A DNA stretch of 64,000 bases from PFJX01 sp040757575 (GTDB lineage: Bacteria; Pseudomonadota; Gammaproteobacteria; Burkholderiales; Thiobacillaceae), in contig JBFLXA010000005.1 of assembly GCA_040757575.1 (NCBI GenBank), forward strand, positions 124,001 through 188,000. The letters are read 5' to 3'. Positions 26,165 through 35,750 of this stretch are shown here, piece by piece. A model generated the notes under the pieces. The model searched no databases and had not been told where the DNA came from. It was given only the letters and a program-made list of their open reading frames with translations. Each line of letters begins with the position of its first letter. The first letter of the stretch is position 1. The translations under genes were made by a program, and so were the position numbers.

Positions 26165-27781
26165 TCATACCACCCGGAAGCGGCCCACCTGGATGTTGAG
26201 TTCGGCTGCAAGGTCGTTGAGGCTTCGGGCCAAGTGAGCGGTTTGCGTTGCCAGGGCCGAAGAGGCTTCGGTACCCTGGGCGATGCTTTCCACGTTGCGG
26301 GCGATCTCCCGGGCGGCGGCGGATTGCTCCTTGAGGGCCAGGGCGATTTCGTCCGTGGCCCGCAAGGCTTCAGCGGAGGCGCTTTCGATGCCCCCCACGG
26401 CGTCGCCAGCCTGGTGGGCCAGGTTCACGCTTTGTTCCACCTGGTCCAGGCTGGTGGCCATCTGCTGAACTGCTTTCCGGGTGCCACCCTGGATCTGGGC
26501 GATGGTCTGGGTGATTTATCCGGTGGCGGTACTGGTGCGTTCCGCCAGTTTGCGCACTTCGTCGGCCACCACGGCAAATCCCCGGCCCTGTTCTCCGGCC
26601 CGGGCCGCTTCGATGGCGGCGTTCAGTGCCAGCAGGTTGGTCTGGTCGGCGATGTCACCGATGATGCCGACGATGCGGGAGATGGTTTCCGACATGGTTT
26701 CCAGTTCACGGATGGTGTTGGCGGATTCCTGCACGACCTGGGCCAGTCTGCCCACCTCGTCCCCCGCCTGGCGGATTACGCCCGCCCCTTCCGCGCTGGC
26801 CCGGCCGCTCTGTTCGGTAATGCTTCGGGTTTCATCGGCGGAAGACTCGACATGGTCGATGGACACCGAGAGTTCCTCCACAGCCGCTGCCATGCTGGCG
26901 GCTGCGGAGGACTGCTCTGCCGTCGATCGGGCGCCCTGCCGGGCATCTTCGTCCAGGGTGCTGGCGGCCTGCCCCAGTTTGCCCACCCCTTGCTGCAGGG
27001 CTGCCACGAGGCCGTGGAGGTTGTTGCGCATGCGGGTGACACCGGCGAGGATTTCTCCGATTTCATCCTTGCCGGGCGGCGGCAGGTTCTGGGTCAGGTC
27101 GCCAGCAGCGATGGCGCCGATCATCTGGTTGGCGGTGGCGAATCCCCGGTTGACCCGGCGGACGATGGCCCAGGCCACAAGTAAGGCCAGCCCCAGGCCC
27201 AGGCCATCCACCAGCCAAAGGTAAGTCTGGTTGTCGACGAGGGCTTGAGCCGCTTCGATCAGGAGGATCAGGGCTACCTGGAACCAGACCAGCTGGGTGA
27301 GGCGGATTTGCCGGAAGCCCCGTTTCAAAGCCGGGAACAGGCCTCTATGCAGGAGCTGGCCTTCTTGCAGCTTCAAGCTGTGGTCTTGCCCCATCCGGGC
27401 ATAGAGCGTCTCCGCCTGGATCACCTCCTGCCGGCTGGGCTTGACCCGTACCGACATGTAGCCGCTGTGGTCAGGCAGGGGGGTGATGGTGGCCTTCACC
27501 CAGTAAAAACCGCCGTCTTTGCGGCGGTTCTTTACGAGTCCCTGCCAGGGACGTCCGGCTTCGATGGTGGCCCAGGCATCCCGGAAGGCTTCTGCCGGCA
27601 TGTCCGGGTGTCTCACGATGTTGTGGGGCTGGCCGAGGACTTCTTCCAGGGAGAAGCCGGAGGCTTCGACAAAGTCGTCGTTGGCGAAGGTAATGATTCC
27701 CTTGCGATCGGTGTGGCTGATGATCGCCGAACCAGAACGGACGACGAATTCCACCGGGGTTACTGGCTGGTTGTTGCGCAT
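26165..27781 (-). pseudogene. Aer-like methyl-accepting chemotaxis receptor interrupted by one in-frame stop
   Basis: PAS domain (about 15-125: ISHTDRKGIITFANDDFVEASGF), two transmembrane helices (about 163-205), HAMP, then the methyl-accepting signalling region with the hairpin tip DIADQTNLLALNAAIEAARAG. The frame stops at a TAA (26516-26518) and resumes in the same frame with QTIAQIQGGTRKAVQQM and an MCP C-terminus to 26165. Homologues have Glu or Lys at such a site, so a single G-to-T change (GAA to TAA) explains it. The truncated product keeps the tip but lacks about 117 C-terminal residues of the return helix. It may be dead, a recent mutation, or a sequencing error. Confidence 0.85.
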
Positions 27782-28012
27782 GGCTTTCCCTGATAATGAA
27801 TATTGAGTGCTGGGCTATTTGCGTTATATGCAGCTCTAATATCGGAAAGCAGAGGGATATTCTGAGTGGTATGAATTGACTGGGTGAGCCCATTCCCTTG
27901 CGGTCGGGTTTTGCCGCGTTGCTGGTTTTTCGACTGGAGGGGCCCTGGTACTTCTCCTTGGAGGGCAAATCGCCTTCCGGTATCATTTCGCATCCCTGCA
28001 TTAGGTTTTTTT

Positions 28013-29659
28013 ATGCCTCGCTACGTCTTCGTTACCGGTGGTGTCGTGTCCTCCCTGGGCAAAGGCATCGCCGCCGCGTCTCTTGGCGCCATCCTGGAGT
28101 CCCGGGGGCTCACCGTCACCCACCTGAAACTGGACCCCTACATCAACGTGGACCCGGGCACCATGAGCCCCTTCCAGCATGGGGAGGTGTTCGTGACCGA
28201 GGACGGGGCCGAGACGGACCTGGACCTGGGCCACTACGAGCGCTTCACCCGGGCGAAGATGAAGAAGAGCAACAACTTCACCACGGGACAGATCTACGAA
28301 TCCGTGATCAAGAAGGAACGCCGGGGCGAATACCTGGGCAAGACCGTGCAGGTCATTCCCCACATCACCGACGAGATCAAGGCTTCCATCAAGCGGGGCG
28401 CCGGCGACGCGGACGTGGCCCTGGTGGAGATCGGCGGCACCGTGGGCGACATCGAATCCCTGCCTTTCCTGGAAGCCATCCGCCAGATGGGCATCGAGGA
28501 GGGCAAGACCGGGTGCTGTTTCATCCACCTGACCCTGTTGCCCTACATTCCCACCGCCGGGGAACTGAAGACCAAGCCCACCCAGCATTCCGTGAAGGAG
28601 TTGCGGGAGATCGGCATCCAGCCGGACGTGCTGCTGTGCCGGGCGGACCGTTCCATTCCGGCGGAAGAGCGGCGCAAGATCGCCCTGTTCTGCAACGTGA
28701 TGCCCGAGGCGGTCATCGAGGCCCTGGATGCGGATTCGATCTACAAGATTCCCGGCATGCTCCACGACCAGATGCTGGACGAGATCGTCTGCCACAAGCT
28801 GGGACTGTTGGCCAAGGCGGCGGATCTGTCGGTGTGGAAGGGCCTCATCGATGCCCTGGAGCACCCCCTGCACCAGGTGGACATCGCCTTCGTCGGCAAA
28901 TACGTGGACCTCACCGAATCTTATAAATCCCTCACCGAGGCCCTGACCCATGCGGGCATCCACACCCGCAGCAAGGTGAATATCCATTACGTGGATTCCG
29001 AGGCCCTGGAACGGGACGGCTGCGACAGTCTGGCGGCCATGGATGCCATCCTGGTGCCTGGCGGTTTCGGCAAGCGGGGCACGGAAGGCAAGATCAGCGC
29101 CATCCGTTACGCCCGGGAAAACAAGCTGCCCTACCTGGGCATCTGCCTGGGCATGCAGCTGGCGGTGGTGGAATACGCCCGGGACGTGGCCGGCATGGCC
29201 GGTGCCCACTCCACGGAATTCGAGCCGGAAACTCCATATCCGGTCATCGGCCTGATCACGGAATGGCAGGACCGTAGCGGCCGGCTGGAAAAGCGGGATG
29301 CCAGTTCCGACCTGGGGGGCAGCATGCGCCTTGGCGGGCAGATGTGCCAGTTGAAGGATGATAGCCTGGCCCGCACGGTCTACGGCAAGGCCGAGATCAT
29401 TGAGCGGCATCGGCATCGCTATGAAGTGAACAACACCCTGCTGGCAGAACTGGAATCCAAGGGCCTGGTGGTGGCCGGCCGGGCGCCGGTGACTGACCTG
29501 TGCGAGATGGTGGAACTGCCCCGGGATGTGCATCCCTGGTTCGTGGGCTGCCAGTTCCACCCGGAATTCACGTCCAACCCCCGGGACGGACATCCCCTGT
29601 TCAAGGCCTTTGTGGCAGCCGCCCTGGCGCAACGGGACCAAAAGGAGAGCCAGGCATGA
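28013..29659 (+). CDS. pyrG: CTP synthase
   Basis: 548 residues. Converts UTP to CTP using glutamine. The N-terminal amidoligase domain opens MPRYVFVTGGVVSSLGKG, the P-loop-like motif of the family; the C-terminal class I glutamine amidotransferase has the nucleophile Cys in LGICLGMQ and His/Glu in FHPEF. The frame is open upstream to 27884, but the family start is the ATG at 28013 with AGG about eight bases earlier. First gene of pyrG-kdsA-eno-ftsB, an order shared by many proteobacteria. Confidence 0.98.
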   Translation: MPRYVFVTGGVVSSLGKGIAAASLGAILESRGLTVTHLKLDPYINVDPGTMSPFQHGEVFVTEDGAETDLDLGHYERFTRAKMKKSNNFTTGQIYESVIKKERRGEYLGKTVQVIPHITDEIKASIKRGAGDADVALVEIGGTVGDIESLPFLEAIRQMGIEEGKTGCCFIHLTLLPYIPTAGELKTKPTQHSVKELREIGIQPDVLLCRADRSIPAEERRKIALFCNVMPEAVIEALDADSIYKIPGMLHDQMLDEIVCHKLGLLAKAADLSVWKGLIDALEHPLHQVDIAFVGKYVDLTESYKSLTEALTHAGIHTRSKVNIHYVDSEALERDGCDSLAAMDAILVPGGFGKRGTEGKISAIRYARENKLPYLGICLGMQLAVVEYARDVAGMAGAHSTEFEPETPYPVIGLITEWQDRSGRLEKRDASSDLGGSMRLGGQMCQLKDDSLARTVYGKAEIIERHRHRYEVNNTLLAELESKGLVVAGRAPVTDLCEMVELPRDVHPWFVGCQFHPEFTSNPRDGHPLFKAFVAAALAQRDQKESQA

Positions 29660-30495
29660 AGCTGTGTGGATTCGAGGCCGGGCTGGACCAGCCCCTGTTC
29701 CTCATCGCCGGACCCTGTGTCATCGAATCGGAGCAGATGGCCCTGGATACCGCCGGGCGGCTGAAGGAAATCTGCGCCCAGGTGGGCATCAACTTCATCT
29801 ACAAGTCCTCCTACGACAAGGCCAACCGTTCTTCCGGTGCATCCTTCCGGGGCCTGGGCATGGACGAGGGCCTGCGCATCCTGTCGGAGGTAAAGAAGCA
29901 ACTGGGCCTGCCGGTGATAACAGATGTCCATAACGAAGCGGAGATTTCCGCCGTGGCCTCCGTGGTGGACGTGCTGCAAACTCCCGCCTTCCTCTGCCGC
30001 CAGACGGATTTCATCCAGGCCTGCGCCGCCACGGGCAAACCGGTGAACATCAAGAAGGGCCAGTTCCTGGCCCCCGGCGACATGAGGAACGTGGTGGCCA
30101 AGGCCAAGGCTGCCAACAACGGCGCCGACACCATCATGGTCTGCGAGCGGGGCGTGTCCTTCGGCTACAACACCCTCATCTCCGACATGCGGGGCCTGGC
30201 CATCATGCGGGAGACGGACTGCCCGGTGGTGTTCGACGCCACTCATTCCGTGCAGCAACCCGGCGGCCAGGGGGATCGTTCCGGTGGCCAGCGGGAGTTC
30301 GTGCCGGTGCTGGCCCGGGCTGCCGTGGCCAGCGGTATTGCCGGCCTGTTCGCCGAAACCCATCCGGACCCGGCCAAGGCCCTGTCCGACGGCCCCAATG
30401 CCTGGCCCTTGCACCTGATGCCCGAATTGCTGGAAACCCTGAAAGAAATTGACACCCTGGTGAAACAAAAGGGCTTTATCGAAGCCCGTCTGTAA
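29656..30495 (+). CDS. kdsA: 3-deoxy-8-phosphooctulonate (KDO-8-P) synthase
   Basis: 279 residues. Condenses arabinose 5-phosphate with phosphoenolpyruvate, the first committed step to KDO in lipopolysaccharide. Visible motifs: FLIAGPCVIES, YKSSYDKANRSS, GLPVITDVHNEAE, IKKGQFLAP and DATHSVQQPGG. The ATG overlaps the pyrG stop (ATGA). The Asn-Lys-containing NIKKGQ segment rather than a Cys near the N-terminus suggests the metal-independent class. Confidence 0.97.
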   Translation: MKLCGFEAGLDQPLFLIAGPCVIESEQMALDTAGRLKEICAQVGINFIYKSSYDKANRSSGASFRGLGMDEGLRILSEVKKQLGLPVITDVHNEAEISAVASVVDVLQTPAFLCRQTDFIQACAATGKPVNIKKGQFLAPGDMRNVVAKAKAANNGADTIMVCERGVSFGYNTLISDMRGLAIMRETDCPVVFDATHSVQQPGGQGDRSGGQREFVPVLARAAVASGIAGLFAETHPDPAKALSDGPNAWPLHLMPELLETLKEIDTLVKQKGFIEARL

Positions 30496-30538
30496 CTGGT
30501 GGCTACCCGCTGCCTTCGAGAAAAGAAAGAGGAATAAA

Positions 30539-31822
30539 TTGACTGCAATCGTTGATGTGATCGCCCGCGAAATCCTGGACTCCCGCGGCAACCCCACCGT
30601 GGAAGCCGACGTGCTTCTGGAATCCGGCGCCATGGGACGCGCGGCCGTGCCTTCCGGTGCTTCCACCGGCAGCCGGGAAGCCCTGGAATTGCGGGACGGC
30701 GACAAGGCCCGCTACCTGGGCAAGGGCGTGCTGAAGGCGGTGGAGAACGTGAACACCGAGATCGCCGAGGCCATTCTGGGCCTGGATGCAGAAGAGCAGC
30801 ATCTCATCGACGCCACCATGATCGACCTGGACGGTACCGAGAACAAGGACCGCCTAGGGGCCAACGCCCTGCTGGCCGTGTCCATGGCCTGCGCCCGGGC
30901 GGCCGCCGAGGATGCCCGCCTGCCCCTCTACCGTTACCTGGGCGGCGCCGGCCCCATGCACCTGCCGGTGCCCATGATGAACATCGTCAACGGCGGCGCC
31001 CACGCCAACAACAGCGTGGACATGCAGGAATTCATGATCATCCCCGCCGGCGCCCCCTCTTTCCGGGAAGCCCTGCGCATGGGTGCCGAAGTCTTCCACA
31101 GCCTGAAGAAGCTGCTGGACAAGGCCGGCCACCCCACCACCGTCGGCGATGAAGGTGGTTTCGCGCCCAACTTCAAGTCCAATGAAGAAGCCTTGAAGTT
31201 CATCATGGACGCCATCGGCGCAGCCGGCTACACCCCCGGCTCCGACGTGCTCATCGGCCTGGATTGCGCCTCCAGCGAGTTCTACAAGGACGGTCGTTAC
31301 GTGCTGGAGTCCGAAGGGCTGAAGCTGACCTCCGCCGAATTCACCGACTATCTGGCCGCCTGGGTAGACAAATATCCCATCGTCAGCATTGAAGACGGCA
31401 TGGCGGAAGGGGACTGGGAAGGCTGGGCGACCCAAACCGAAAAACTGGGCAAACGGGTGCAACTGGTAGGGGACGACCTGTTTGTCACCAACCAGAAGAT
31501 CTTGCGGGAAGGCATCGCCAAGGGCATCTGCAACTCCATCCTCATCAAGGTGAACCAGATCGGCACCCTGTCGGAAACCTTCGACGCTATCGAAACCGCC
31601 AAGCGGGCCGGTTACACCTCTGTCATCTCCCATCGCTCCGGCGAAACCGAGGATGCCTTCATTGCCGACCTGGCCGTGGGCAGCAATGCCTTGCAGATCA
31701 AGACCGGCTCCCTGTCCCGGGCAGACCGCATGGCCAAGTACAACCAGTTGCTGCGCATCGAGGAAGAGCTGGCCGAGCTGGCCCGTTACCCTGGCCGGGA
31801 TGCTTTCTACCAGATCAGGTAA
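30539..31822 (+). CDS. eno: Enolase, TTG start
   Basis: 427 residues. Interconverts 2-phosphoglycerate and phosphoenolpyruvate in glycolysis. Motifs: ILDSRGNPTVEADV at the N-terminus, DEGGFAPN, and the signature LIKVNQIGTLSET followed by SHRSGETED. The start is TTG at 30539 (MTAIVDVIARE), supported by AGAGGA five bases upstream and by the family N-terminus; no ATG is available at that position. Third gene of the pyrG-kdsA-eno-ftsB block. Confidence 0.97.
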   Translation: MTAIVDVIAREILDSRGNPTVEADVLLESGAMGRAAVPSGASTGSREALELRDGDKARYLGKGVLKAVENVNTEIAEAILGLDAEEQHLIDATMIDLDGTENKDRLGANALLAVSMACARAAAEDARLPLYRYLGGAGPMHLPVPMMNIVNGGAHANNSVDMQEFMIIPAGAPSFREALRMGAEVFHSLKKLLDKAGHPTTVGDEGGFAPNFKSNEEALKFIMDAIGAAGYTPGSDVLIGLDCASSEFYKDGRYVLESEGLKLTSAEFTDYLAAWVDKYPIVSIEDGMAEGDWEGWATQTEKLGKRVQLVGDDLFVTNQKILREGIAKGICNSILIKVNQIGTLSETFDAIETAKRAGYTSVISHRSGETEDAFIADLAVGSNALQIKTGSLSRADRMAKYNQLLRIEEELAELARYPGRDAFYQIR

Positions 31823-31846
31823 GCCGCCAGCGCGGAATGACGTGCG

Positions 31847-32152
31847 ATGAAAGGCCTGGCCGCGTTGATTGCCTTCCTCATCTTCCTGCTGCAGTACCCG
31901 CTGTGGTTGGGCAAGGGCAGTTGGCTGCGGGTGTGGGAACTGGAGCGGGATGTTGCCGCCCAGAAAACCGCCAACCAGGCCCTGGAGGTCCGCAACAACC
32001 AACTGGCCGCCGAGGCCCAGGACCTGCATTCGGGTTACGATGCGCTTGAAGAACGTGCCCGCTACGAGTTAGGCATGGTGCGTTCCAATGAAGTCTTTTT
32101 CCATGTGGTGGAGCCCGGCACCATTCCCCGGGCAGAGGTGAAACGCCCATGA
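31847..32152 (+). CDS. ftsB: Cell division protein FtsB
   Basis: 101 residues: short cytoplasmic start, one transmembrane helix (LAALIAFLIFLLQYPLWLG), then a leucine-zipper coiled coil (ELERDVAAQKTANQALEVRNNQL) and the ERARYELGMVRSNEVFFHVV tail typical of FtsB, which bridges FtsL and FtsQ at the septum. Located directly after eno as in many proteobacteria. It overlaps the zipA start by four bases (ATGA). Confidence 0.93.
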   Translation: MKGLAALIAFLIFLLQYPLWLGKGSWLRVWELERDVAAQKTANQALEVRNNQLAAEAQDLHSGYDALEERARYELGMVRSNEVFFHVVEPGTIPRAEVKRP

Positions 32153-33540
32153 TGACCACGCTGCAAATCGTTCTGGCCATCGTCGGTGTCGTCCTGGTTG
32201 GCGCCATCGTCGTCTACAACCTGGTGCAGGAACGCCGTTTCCGCAAGGAGGCGGAACGCATGTTCTCCCATCGCCGGGAAGACATCATGCTGGGGGAATC
32301 CGTGCGTTCCGGTGGGGGGGATGACATCCAGCCCCGGATTTCCTTTGGCGATGAAGGCGCAGCCCGTCCAGAAGTGGCCCATGCCCTGAAGGACGCGGAC
32401 GAGGATTCCTTTCCCCGGGACCGGGCCCCCCAGGAAGAGCGAGCCGATGAATGGGCGCCCGAGCAGCATTACCCCGAGGCTCAGGCGCCAGCCGACGAGC
32501 CGGTCATTGCCCCTCGGGAAACCCGGACACTCATTGAGGCGGACAGCGTCCAGCCGCCAGTTCCCGCCCCCGCCCCCGAACCGGAACCTGTCCTGTTTGT
32601 TGAACCGGAGTTGCCTGTAACCCCACCTCCAGCTCCGCCCCCCGTTGTTCCCACGCCGGCCCGACAGGCATCCGGCATTCACCCGGCCCCGGATGCCGAG
32701 CCCGTGGAGGAGACCCAGGGGGCTCACGCCAGCAGTCTGGACATGGATACGGAATACGTGGCGCGCATCCGTTTCGCCACCCCGTCCATGGCCAACTACG
32801 GTGGCCTGCTGACTACCCTCCGTCGCATCGGCAAGCCGGTGCGGGCCTTCGGCAAGCGGCTGGATGGCATCTGGGAGCCCCTCACCAGCCATCCCCGGGC
32901 CAGCTTTGATCAGGTGGAGATCGGCCTGCAACTGGCGGACCGCAGTGGTGCCGTGACCCACGAGCAGCTGGATGCCTTCTGCCGCGCCCTGTATGGCTTT
33001 GCCGCCGAGCAGGGCGGGGCGGTCAGTTGCCCGGACAAGCAGGACGCCCTCCAGGCGGCAAAATCCCTGGACATGCTGTGTATGGAAGTGGACGTGCTCA
33101 TCGGCCTCAACGTGGTGGCCTCCGATAGCCGGCCCTTCACCAGCGAAGCCATCCGTAGCCAGGCGGAAGAAGCACGCCTGGTGCTGGGGGCCGATGGGGC
33201 CTATCACGCCAAGGACGCCTTCGGCCACACTCTGTTCACCCTGGCCAACCAGGACGAGCAGCCCTTTCCCCCGGACGGACGTGGTCTGACCGTGGGAGGA
33301 CTCACCCTGCTGTTCGACGTGCCCCGGGTGGCGGACGGCCTGGCGGTGTTCGACCGCATGACCCGCTTTGGCTTCGACCTGGCCTGGCGCCTGGAAGGCC
33401 GCCTGGTGGACGACAGCGGCCGGCCGGTGACGGAAGACAACCTGAACAGGGACCGGGCCCGCCTGGCCGCCTTCTACGGGCGCATGGAGGCACGGGGTAT
33501 CCCGGCCGGTGGCGAGCGGGCCCTCAGACTGTTTGTGTGA
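32149..33540 (+). CDS. zipA: ZipA-type cell division protein, C-terminal FtsZ-binding domain
   Basis: 463 residues. N-terminal membrane anchor (LQIVLAIVGVVLVGAIVVYNLV), a charged linker, a long Pro/Ala-rich region (about 95-195), and a C-terminal ZipA domain (about 205-455: YVARIRFATPSMANYGGLL, LFDVPRVADGLAVFDRM). The domain is longer and more divergent than in E. coli. Position between ftsB and ligA supports the call, since zipA and ligA are also neighbours in E. coli. ATGATG gives two possible starts three bases apart. Confidence 0.85.
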   Translation: MMTTLQIVLAIVGVVLVGAIVVYNLVQERRFRKEAERMFSHRREDIMLGESVRSGGGDDIQPRISFGDEGAARPEVAHALKDADEDSFPRDRAPQEERADEWAPEQHYPEAQAPADEPVIAPRETRTLIEADSVQPPVPAPAPEPEPVLFVEPELPVTPPPAPPPVVPTPARQASGIHPAPDAEPVEETQGAHASSLDMDTEYVARIRFATPSMANYGGLLTTLRRIGKPVRAFGKRLDGIWEPLTSHPRASFDQVEIGLQLADRSGAVTHEQLDAFCRALYGFAAEQGGAVSCPDKQDALQAAKSLDMLCMEVDVLIGLNVVASDSRPFTSEAIRSQAEEARLVLGADGAYHAKDAFGHTLFTLANQDEQPFPPDGRGLTVGGLTLLFDVPRVADGLAVFDRMTRFGFDLAWRLEGRLVDDSGRPVTEDNLNRDRARLAAFYGRMEARGIPAGGERALRLFV

Positions 33541-33590
33541 GGCGTTCGGCGTGAAGGGCAAAGCGTGAGGTGTGAAGCGTGAGGGGGGAG
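33541..33590 (+). repeat. Degenerate GCGTGA(A/G)G repeats around the ligA start
   Basis: Four to five imperfect copies of a GCGTGAAG/GTGAGG unit run from just after the zipA stop into the first codons of ligA. Similar low-complexity strings are common between genes in related genomes. The ligA GTG start and alternative GTG codons lie inside the array. Confidence 0.55.
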
Positions 33591-35630
33591 GCGGAGGCGC
33601 GTGTCCTTGAACTGCGTGCCCTGATCGATGAGGCCAACTACAACTACTACGTCCTCGACGCACCCACCATTCCCGATGCGGAGTACGACCGCCTGCTGCG
33701 GGAGTTGCAGGTCCTGGAGGCCAACCACCCGGAACTGCTGACCCCCAATTCGCCGACCCAGCGGGTGGGGGCATCCCCCCTCAAGGATTTCCAGCAGGTC
33801 ACCCATGCCGTTCCCATGCTGTCTCTCAACAACGCCTTTTCCGAGGCGGAAGTGGCGGCCTTTGACCGCCGGGTGCGGGAGGGCCTGGAGAAGGATGAGC
33901 AGGACGAGGTGGAATACGCCGTGGAACCCAAGTTCGACGGCCTGGCCATCACCCTGCGCTACGAAGACGGCGCCTTCGTCCAGGGGGCGACTCGGGGGGA
34001 TGGCTATACCGGCGAGGACGTGACCGCCAACCTGCGCACCGTGCGGGCCATTCCCATGGTACTGGCCGGCGAGGGGGTGCCCCGGGTGCTGGAGGTGCGG
34101 GGTGAGGTGCTCATGTTGCGCCGGGACTTCGAACGCCTGAACCAGGCCGCCCGGGACAAGGGTGAAAAGACCTTCGCCAACCCCCGCAACGCCGCTGCCG
34201 GCAGCCTGCGGCAACTGGATTCCCGCATTACCGCCAGCCGCCGCCTGTCATTCTTCGCCTACGGCCTGGGCCAGGTGGAGGGCCTGCCGCCGGAAGAAGC
34301 CCTGCCCGCCACCCACAGCGCCACCATGGACTGGCTGGCGGCCCTGCGTTTTCCTGTGGCTCCCCAGCGGCGGGTCGTGCAGGGGGTGGCCGGACTGATG
34401 GCCTTCTTCACTGAACTGGGTGCGAGCCGGGAAACCCTGCCCTACGACATCGACGGCGCGGTCTACAAGGTGAACCGCCTGGCGGATCACGAACGTCTGG
34501 GTTTCGTGGCCCGGGCTCCCCGTTTCGCCATCGCCCACAAATATCCGGCCCAGGAAGAACTCACCACCGTGGAGGCCATCGACGTGCAGGTGGGCCGCAC
34601 CGGCACCCTCACCCCCGTGGCCCGCCTGAAACCCGTGTTCGTCGGCGGCGTCACCGTCACCAACGCCACCCTGCACAACGAGGACGAGGTGCGGCGCAAG
34701 GATGTGCGGGTGGGGGATACGGTCATCATCCGCCGGGCCGGGGACGTGATCCCGGAAGTGGTGTCCGTGGTGCTGGAGCGGCGGCTATGCCCCACTCCAC
34801 CCAGTTTTGACATGGCGAAGTTGTATCCGGTGTGTCCCGTTTGCGGCGCCCCGGTCATCCGCCTGGAAGGAGAGGCGGCCGCCCGCTGCACCAACGGCCT
34901 GGCCTGCCCCGCCCAGCGCAAGGAGGCCCTGATCCACTTTGCGTCTCGGCGGGCCATGGACATTGACGGCCTGGGGGACAAGCTGGTGGAACAACTGGTG
35001 GACAAGGGCCTGGTCCACACCCCGGCAGACCTTTATGGCCTGACCCACCCGCAACTGGCGGACCTGGAGCGCATGGCCGACAAGTCCGCCGCCAACCTGG
35101 TGGCCGCCATCGCCGCCAGCCGGGGCCGGCCCCTGGCCCGCTTCGTCTTTGCCCTGGGCATCCGCCACGTGGGCGAGCAGACCGCCAAGGACCTGGCTCG
35201 CCACTTCGGTAGCCTGGATGCCCTCATGGCGGCGGATGAGGCGGCCTTGCTGGCGGTGCCCGATGTGGGCCCCGTGGTGGCCGCTTCCATTGCCGCCTTC
35301 TTTGCAGAGGCTCACAACCGCACGGTCATCGAAGCCCTGCGCCAGGCCGGCGCCTGGCAGGATGGCGAAGCCCGGCCCGCTGTCGCAGCCGGCCCCCTGG
35401 CCGGCAAGACCCTGGTGCTCACCGGCACCCTGCCCACCCTTTCCCGGGACGAGGCCAAGGCCCTCATCGAGGCCGCCGGCGGCAAGGCGGCGGGCAGCGT
35501 GTCGAAGAAGACCGACTACGTCATTGCCGGGGCCGATGCCGGCTCCAAGCTCGCAAAAGCGCAAGAATTACAGGTTACAGTGCTGGACGAAGCAGGATTC
35601 ATGCAGTTATTGAAGGGAGAATTGAATTGA
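33579..35630 (+). CDS. ligA: NAD-dependent DNA ligase
   Basis: 683 residues (E. coli LigA 671). The adenylated Lys is in EPKFDG (K118); domain Ia is marked by YNYYVLDAPTIPDAEYDRLL; the OB domain by KYPAQEELTT and later strands; the zinc finger by CPVCGAPVIRLEGEAAARC plus a downstream Cys; HhH motifs and a C-terminal BRCT domain (about 603-683: LAGKTLVLTGTLPTLSRDEA) complete it. Start is a GTG at 33579 inside a repeat array, so the first few residues are uncertain. Its last bases overlap the TTG of a short leader frame ahead of galU. Confidence 0.96.
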   Translation: MRGEAEARVLELRALIDEANYNYYVLDAPTIPDAEYDRLLRELQVLEANHPELLTPNSPTQRVGASPLKDFQQVTHAVPMLSLNNAFSEAEVAAFDRRVREGLEKDEQDEVEYAVEPKFDGLAITLRYEDGAFVQGATRGDGYTGEDVTANLRTVRAIPMVLAGEGVPRVLEVRGEVLMLRRDFERLNQAARDKGEKTFANPRNAAAGSLRQLDSRITASRRLSFFAYGLGQVEGLPPEEALPATHSATMDWLAALRFPVAPQRRVVQGVAGLMAFFTELGASRETLPYDIDGAVYKVNRLADHERLGFVARAPRFAIAHKYPAQEELTTVEAIDVQVGRTGTLTPVARLKPVFVGGVTVTNATLHNEDEVRRKDVRVGDTVIIRRAGDVIPEVVSVVLERRLCPTPPSFDMAKLYPVCPVCGAPVIRLEGEAAARCTNGLACPAQRKEALIHFASRRAMDIDGLGDKLVEQLVDKGLVHTPADLYGLTHPQLADLERMADKSAANLVAAIAASRGRPLARFVFALGIRHVGEQTAKDLARHFGSLDALMAADEAALLAVPDVGPVVAASIAAFFAEAHNRTVIEALRQAGAWQDGEARPAVAAGPLAGKTLVLTGTLPTLSRDEAKALIEAAGGKAAGSVSKKTDYVIAGADAGSKLAKAQELQVTVLDEAGFMQLLKGELN

Positions 35631-35749
35631 AAAAAGTAACCAAGGCGGTCTTTGTCTCCGGCCGCCCGCTTTGCCGGCTTAACTTGCACGGCAAGTTCAC
35701 CCTGACGGGCACAAGAGCCTGCAACGAACACGGCTTCCGAGGGGTATGA
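35627..35749 (+). CDS. Candidate leader ORF ahead of galU copy 1
   Basis: A 40-codon frame starting TTG (overlapping the ligA stop as TTGA), with AAGGGAG upstream, ending one base before the galU ATG. Its first nine codons (MKKVTKAVF) copy the galU start, then it diverges into GRPLCRLNL. A comparable frame precedes the second galU gene. Both copies share 12 identical bases (GGCCGCCCGCTT), an identically spaced CTTAAC, and a small hairpin (AACTTGC-ACG-GCAAGTT here). It may be a regulatory leader peptide, a structured RNA, or a relic of a duplicated galU 5' end. Confidence 0.5.
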   Translation: MKKVTKAVFVSGRPLCRLNLHGKFTLTGTRACNEHGFRGV

Positions 35750-35750
35750 A

